From Zanthoxylum bungeanum (Eukaryota > Streptophyta > Magnoliopsida > Sapindales > Rutaceae), in contig SKCR01034764.1 in the NCBI GenBank assembly GCA_019454045.1, positions 16,565 to 80,564 on the forward strand: a DNA stretch of 64,000 nt, in the 5' to 3' direction. Positions 58,046 through 64,000 of this stretch are shown one piece after another. Below the pieces are notes generated by a model that worked only from the letters and a program-made list of their open reading frames with translations, made no database searches and was not told the origin of the DNA. The translations under genes were made by a program, and so were the position numbers. The stretch's first letter is position 1. Each line of letters begins with the position of its first letter.

Positions 58046-60160
58046 TTGAGAGACTAATCTAGCTGTATTGCAAGGCTTTGAATCACCAACAGGCCAATTG
58101 CTTATAATTGTAAATACTGATCGTGAAAATGAAAATGAAAATCCGAATGAACCCCCAAGAGTGGCCCCCATGGGTTTGCATTATTTAACTTACACGTGGC
58201 AGTTTTTCAGACACTACAACAGTGAGGTCCATTTCAATATAACAAATATCATGTCTGGTCTGTTTTTCAATATTTATTATTATTTTTATTTTATTTTATT
58301 TAATTACCTTGTTGTACTGTTGTACCCCCGGACATTGATTTTCTATGTGAAAGATTGCTTTCACAGTACGGCTACTGTTTAAGCTTTTTTAGTATTAATA
58401 GTAATGGAATCAATCAAAAATAAAGTTATAAGAGTAATGTTATTATACCCCTTGATTTCATTTATGAATTGATAAAAATTTTACACCGTTCATGAATGAA
58501 ATCGGATATTTTTTTTTAACTTATAAACCTAGTAAAAACTTATTTATGAAGAAGTTGAAAAACAGTGTAACCTCTTGTACTGTCACAATAGATTTTAACA
58601 GTTAGAACTAATTAACGAGTATTAAAAAAAACGACGAATCCTAATATATTAAAAGATAAAAAAAAAAACAGTGTAAGTCCTGATGTTATTAACATCGGAC
58701 GGCTTGTATAATATAATCCCTATATATTTGAAATTCTTAGGTAAGGAAGATCGATTACTAAGGTAACTAAAAAACAAAAAAACAATGTTGTGTTCATCAC
58801 TTTAAAAATAATAATGCTGATAACTTTCGGCTCTATGTTACAGATATTTGAACCACATATCATATTTCCTGCAGCATGTCAAATGCATTGGCTTAATAAG
58901 TTTAAAACAAACAAATCCATTTGCATGTGAGTGGGATCCCTTGCCTTACCCACAGCCACCACCACCATGAAAGCTGATAGCTACCTGTTTCTGCTACTTG
59001 CAATTTAAATGGTCTCTGAATAATGAAACTTCACTGCTTGTTTTTCACATGCATTGTCCTTCAAACACACGTTTAATGCACTATTCAATCATATTTACAT
59101 TAAAAGAACATGCTATATATCTTCTTGTGTTCCTTTCACATGCATGCTTATGTTGTTTCTAAATTTGAACTAAACAAAATATGCAAGATGAACTACAATT
59201 AATGTCCTTGTTTTTCTCTGTATGCTGTTACTGTCTTACAGCTATGAGAAGTAAATGCAGGACGAGGACGAGGACGAGGATGAGGACATGAACTTGATTA
59301 TCACATTGTTCAACGACATACCTGGAATAAGGACCTCTCATTCATTATGTCATCCTTCAGTGACAAAGTGAGGCTGATACAATATCGGTATCAACGATTC
59401 AAAACTTTATCATCTATTCACATTTATGGTAACCATTAGTCGCATACAGTAATGGGTAAATATGAATGCAGTTACTGTTAGATCAAATGCCAACAAAAAA
59501 GGATCATCAAAACATTATTTATAGCTACACTAAAGCTACCGAGCTTTCTCAATTTTATCGTAGACCATGTAAGCAGGAAGAAAATATTTCTTCTTTATTT
59601 TTCTGTGAATCAGCACAAGGGTTTAAAAAGAACAAGAAAGTTGACCAAATCAGTACAAACATATAGAAACTAATCCTATCCTAATTAAAGAGCTAATCTT
59701 CAGGGAACAAATGAAAAACAGCTAATACAAGCAATTGTACAGGACTTATTTACAGGAAATAATTATGTGTGTAATCAGCCCAAATTGATTCTCAATTATC
59801 TTCCAACAGATTCAGTTTTTTTTCAGTCTTAGGTTGATGTGCCAATCCAGAAGATAAAAATCATTTTGCTCTATGACAATGAAGGCTTTATATACTACGG
59901 AAAGATAGATGTTACTGGAAAGACACGTGTGAGGGATGACATTATGGTGTGCAAATTTCTTGTCTATGATGAGCCGGAGTTCTCATTTCATCGTGAACTT
60001 AGAAATCTCGCCCTAATGTGAGCTCGAAATTCTCGTTTCATCATGAGTTCTTTGAATTTCTTGTCACAATATGAGCACAAATTTGAGCACCATCATGGCT
60101 CAAAATTCTCACCCCAGGAATTTCTCGCCTAAGTGTAATAAGCCCAGTTTTTTCTGTCCT
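58046..60160. other. Intergenic; acidic mini-frame at 59254
   Basis: A gaggac repeat at 59256-59285 encodes an Asp/Glu run in a 39-codon plus-strand frame (59254-59370) starting ATG CAG GAC and ending in TGA. No family resemblance; probably not a gene. A frame at 58068-58382 also has no recognisable content. Confidence 0.4.
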
Positions 60161-60163
60161 AGG

Positions 60164-60610
60164 TTCCCAATATGAAGCATGGCAAAAGACTTAGCAAGAG
60201 CAGGTGATGGTCTAGAAGAAAAGACACAATTGAATCCTAAATCCAATAAAGAAAATAAGTTTGGGAAAAACATGTCATTAACTCAAATTGTCAGCCTAAT
60301 GTGAGCTCGAAATCATCTTCCTGTCATGAGGTCGAAATTCCTCACCTAAAGGGTATAGTAGGTCTAGCTTTTACTTCAGAGGTTGATGTGCCAATCCGAA
60401 GCCTGACAAAAGACTTAGCTAGAGCAGGCAATTGGCCAGAAGAAAAATTCCCACCCTAATGTAAGCTCAAAATCATCCTCCTGTCATGAGCTTGAAATTT
60501 CTCACCTAAGTGTATAGGTCTAGCTCTTACTTCTTAGGTTGATGTGCCAATCTGAAGCCTGACAAAAGACTTAGCTAGAGCAGGCAATTGGCCAGAAGAT
60601 AAATAAGTTC
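60164..60610. repeat. Imperfect tandem repeats (~155-215 bp spacing) downstream of the four-exon gene
   Basis: The paragraph aggttgatgtgccaatc-ngaagcctgacaaaagac...agagcaggcaattggcc occurs at about 60381 and 60536, with a diverged copy at 60164 and a partial start at 59831. Each is followed by atgagctcgaaat-type text. Confidence 0.8.
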
Positions 60611-60981
60611 TGGAACAGCATGTTCTGTCCTACAGTAACAAGATAACAATGTAATATACACTAGCGTGGGTAGATTCCTTGCACAATTTAACGGTAACAA
60701 ATCCAAGGAATGCACATGGCATAGAAATTAAAATTATTATCACTAAGTAGAAGAACAATTCAGAAAATTGTTTCCATCAAGTTAACAATCTGAAGAATAT
60801 CATACTCTTTATCATTTCCTGGTTGTTTTACAGCTGACACTGGCCAAGATGGGCTTCTACTCAGAATGGATTGAGCTGTTCCAGCAACCTCCTCTTTCAG
60901 TAGCTTTTCCAGTAAAGGCAGCATTAGTAGCAGTAGAGGGAAGAAGACTAGCTCTCCAAATAGACAAAGGGCTCATCTTTC

Positions 60982-62906
60982 TTACCCTTTCCTTCTCTTG
61001 GGACTTAAAATGAAGTCATCGTCATCAGTGTCATTGATTACTCTTTTCTTGGCTTTCATATCTCCAATCTTTGATCCCTGATGCTGCTTCTGTGAACTCC
61101 CAGGTTTGTTGTTGAGTGGTTGTGGAGATTTGGCTGGAGTCCCCGTCCAAAGTTGCTTTTGCTTTCTCTGCTTCTTCTCGTATGCCTTTTTGGCTCTATC
61201 AGGGGACAACAGGCCATGTTCCATCATCCTGCAAAATGACCAATGTCACTCAAAGCTATCTACCAAGTACGAAAATCAGAAACAGAACATCGCACGGTTT
61301 GCATAATAATCTTATCATCCCAAAGAAAACGAACATTGTTTGCAACCCCATGTCCCCATGAAAGATAATTTTGCATAATCCATAACTCCAAAGGGTCCCT
61401 TCACACATGCCTCATCAAAATAAAATGAAAACAAGCCGGTAGCGAAGCATACCAGCAACCCTAACATCCAAGGACGACAATACGTGTCTAATACAGCTTG
61501 CAAATGCAGAGGATAGTCCTCTTCTTTTCATATTCACTTCACAAAAATATAGTATAGGAGTACTCTTGGAAGTGCCATGCCTCATCATTTTCTTAGATCA
61601 GTCGAAATTTGTGTTAGGTTTCCAAGTGTAAAAAAGTAAACATAAACGCACGGTAAATATTGAACAATGAGCAGCTTAGTCACATGGTTAGATCTTCATA
61701 AATAAATGTTTACAACCTTACCAATCCACTGAAAAGGGAAAATTTTGGCTTATGCCCACAGCCAAAAGATAAAGTCAGCTCTTAGTAGCAAGAAACCAGT
61801 CCATTGAAGTATATAACCAAAGCTCTTAAATCCATCCAAGGACTCATCAAAGCTTGAACTGTGCAACTCTGATACGAATATCTTCTAAAGAGTAGAATTG
61901 TCACCACTACATGGGCTCTTTCTTGGTGACATAATTCATGAGACTTAAGAGAAAGGACCAGAATAATCTACTAACTATCAGCTATTAAGCAACAGAAGTA
62001 ACTTAGGCAAGTTTAAAATTGATGAATGGACAATTTTCTTAAAAGTAATTTCTTTTGGTCTCTGTACTATACAGTTAAAATAAAGGAATGCTGTAAAATA
62101 GAAGGAAAACTAACCAAAATTCTGCCATTTCACTAGTTGGTATCTGTTTCGACAACGATTCGTAGAATATCCTCAAGGGCTCTCTCTGTCGATACAAAGC
62201 ATCAAAATACGAAGGAAAGAATGAGCGACGCTAAACTAAATTAATATATTCATGTTTATAAAGAAAGAAGAAAAGACAGTAACTATTTTATATCCACAAC
62301 CTCTTCAGGAGGATCATATTTCTGTCCGGCCAACGTGAACACTTTCTTCTGTCTCACTCTTGTGGTTGTTTTTGTGGTGGTTTTTGATGAACCCGAGGTT
62401 GTTTTCGACTTTACCTTCAAAATTGTCCCCAAAAAAAAAAAACCGAATTCATCTCAAAGAGGGGGAAAAATTGTTACAAACCCAGACCCCAGATCAATTC
62501 ATAACAAATTAGACAAATTTGTTAATCACAAACCCAGATCAATCAATACAGTGCATAATATTTGTATCAACTATCACTAATCATCAAATCCAAATCAGTC
62601 AATTTTCATAGTAAAAACAATACCTCACCTACCAAAATCATAAAAAATTGAACCAATCAAGAAAAAAAGTTGTTATTAATTTTTTTTGTTACCATGTAAA
62701 TCAGACAAAAAAAAAGCTACCTAATTTGAGATGGGTACCTCTGTTTTTGTGATGGCTGATGAAGATTTTGGCTGCTGTTTGATTAAGCCATCAATCTTCT
62801 TCCTGTTCAAAGAAGAAGAAGAAGGATCAAGCTTCCCCTTTGAAGAACTATCCAATTGATTGATTGGCTTCACCTTCCCCACACTGGCCTTGCTCTCTGT
62901 AGCCAT
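60982..62906 (-). CDS. Conserved plant protein of unknown function, four exons, 199 residues
   Basis: Exons on the minus strand: 62906-62739, 62414-62301, 62185-62115 and 61228-60982, with GT-AG introns. The coding total is 600 bases including the stop. The N-terminus is Ser/Lys-rich (MATESKASVGKVK...). Exon 2 is Thr-rich, then RVRQKKVFTLAGQKYDPPEE. Exon 3 reads REPLRIFYESLSKQIPTSEMAEF, and the Trp codon is split across the next intron. Exon 4 reads MMEHGLLSPDRAKKAYEKKQ, then a Gln/Lys-rich tail, an acidic DTDDDDF and a basic end (SPKRRKG). The block from DPPEE to AYEKKQ looks like a conserved plant protein, but I cannot assign a function. Basic motifs (KAKKR, PKRRK) suggest nuclear location. 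At the stop codon, the text GGGTAAGAA could also act as a splice donor. There is no sign of decay. Confidence 0.85.
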
Positions 62907-64000
62907 ATCTCTATTCTTCTATCAAATCTTTGCTATTGATCTGTAATGTTTCTCTTTTTTCTATTTATTATTATTATTATTATTTTCCTGAATATCAAAA
63001 TTGTAAAAATAAAAAATTAATGTTTTAAGGTTGCTGGTTATTACCGTTTGACGGTTTTTTACTTTTGTGTTTTCATTTCTCTTGCACTGACTTTCACGTA
63101 ACTAATAACTTTCGGTCGGGACACGTGGTGGAAATCATGCTTGATACTTGATGTAGGACGGTAACGGTTTATATAGTTATTAGCGATGTTGTGAAAACCG
63201 GATGGTATTGTAACATCATGTCATAGGACGTTATTGATAAGAGATATGAATAATTGGTCTCTCCGAGTCTCATGACTAATGGAAAACGGATATGGTTTGC
63301 CCTAAAAATTGGACAATCTGGAACCCAGTTCAACACCGATACGATCTGTAAAGAACATCAGATAAATAAAAAGAACCTCCGGTCCACACACGACATCTCA
63401 ATCAACAACAATACTTAAGAGTTCTGTATTACACGTATAAATTAAACCTTTTATTTACATATATACAAAACTGCGTGCACTGCACGACAAAGAATATAAT
63501 CATAATAACTTTTAAACTTTATGACATTCCCAGGGCACTAGAGTAAGTGACTGCAACTTAGGTGATCTCCCGCCTCGAGCATAAGCATCCTAAGCTTGAC
63601 GACTGACCAGTCTAGTCGCTCACCCAGTCACCCGCAAACTAACAAACTGATTCGGTCTGAGCTAGGGCTCAGTAAGTAACCACGCTTGTACCAAGCACGA
63701 CAAAAGCATATAAGCCAAGCATACAATATCATATAACAACATATGAGTTAATACTAAGAATAAACCAAAAGCTTAATTAAAAATAATGCAATTTCAATTG
63801 CAATATCTATTTCATTTAAATTTTTTCATAAACCAAAACTCCAATATTAACATTTATACGGAAAAATCTACAATAATTGTTTTCCATGTCTTGAATGCAT
63901 TTACCTTTTAAAATTCAGAAAATCATAATGTATATTGATCTTCAAATCATTCGTATACTAAAAATATACGGATCTAAATATCATATACACATACCGTTGG
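62907..64000. other. Upstream region of the four-exon gene and a repeat-like right edge
   Basis: Just upstream of the ATG is a (TTA)n run at 62965-62983. A G-box (acacgtggt) lies at 63121. From about 63520 to 63700 the text (gtaagtgactgcaacttagg, ctcgagcataagcatcc, cagtctagtcgctcaccc) resembles antisense LTR sequence of chromovirus-type gypsy elements. This is a weak assignment, with no borders in the window. Confidence 0.35.

Noticed and set aside
58068..58382. 104-residue plus-strand frame
   Set aside because: Hydrophobic and AT-driven in its second half, with no family resemblance.

Overview
The window is nuclear DNA of a flowering plant, most likely a eudicot. It is AT-rich, its few recognisable genes are plant genes, and about two thirds of it is LTR retrotransposon sequence of plant Ty3/gypsy and Ty1/copia types. 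Only two genes look intact: an AP2/ERF transcription factor of the DREB A-4 type (45957-46724, minus) and a four-exon gene for a small lysine-rich conserved plant protein of unknown function (60982-62906, minus). A third host-derived sequence, a LOG-like cytokinin-activating enzyme (2077-2583), is an intronless broken copy lying inside a gypsy-type element.

Layout. Positions 1-5100: a Tat/Ogre-like gypsy derivative (called J here) with one LTR partly outside the window, no recognisable gag-pol, the LOG copy in the middle, a polypurine tract and a truncated second LTR. Positions 5101-7325: remains of a minus-strand gypsy LTR with primer-binding site (family I), set in a truncated LTR (copy A). 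Positions 7326-29161: a nested tower. The host is a decayed minus-strand gypsy element (K: 5' LTR 28282-29161, gag about 26000-27370, integrase about 10560-11560). Into it went a solo LTR (B, 7763-10186, TSD ATAGG), another LTR unit (C/E, 11563-15871) that was itself split by a further solo LTR (G, 13090-15311, TSD GATAA), and a complete but coding-dead copia element (F, 15945-25936, TSD TCCTA).

Positions 31121-35854: a bounded non-autonomous LTR element (M) with two 920-bp LTRs, TSD GTTGC, a primer-binding site and three adjacent tandem arrays with exact periods of 124, 43 and 69 bp. Positions 39370-41080: a copia RT/RNase H relic split by a solo LTR (40016-40620, TSD TTGTA). Positions 41-50 kb: the ERF gene surrounded by SINEs and AT-rich intergenic DNA. 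Positions 51.4-57.1 kb: a hAT-like end, a 4-kb LTR unit (D, TSD CAACT) with a 545-bp internal duplication and a nested K-type LTR, and a 135-bp fold-back MITE. Positions 57.1-64 kb: intergenic DNA, tandem repeats and the four-exon gene.

No CRISPR, operon or prokaryotic-type system is present. The notable biology is gene capture by a retroelement, the layered insertion history readable from exact target-site duplications, satellite-like arrays inside a mobile element, and an uncommon DNA-contact residue in the ERF domain. Sequence identities were judged by eye; none was computed.
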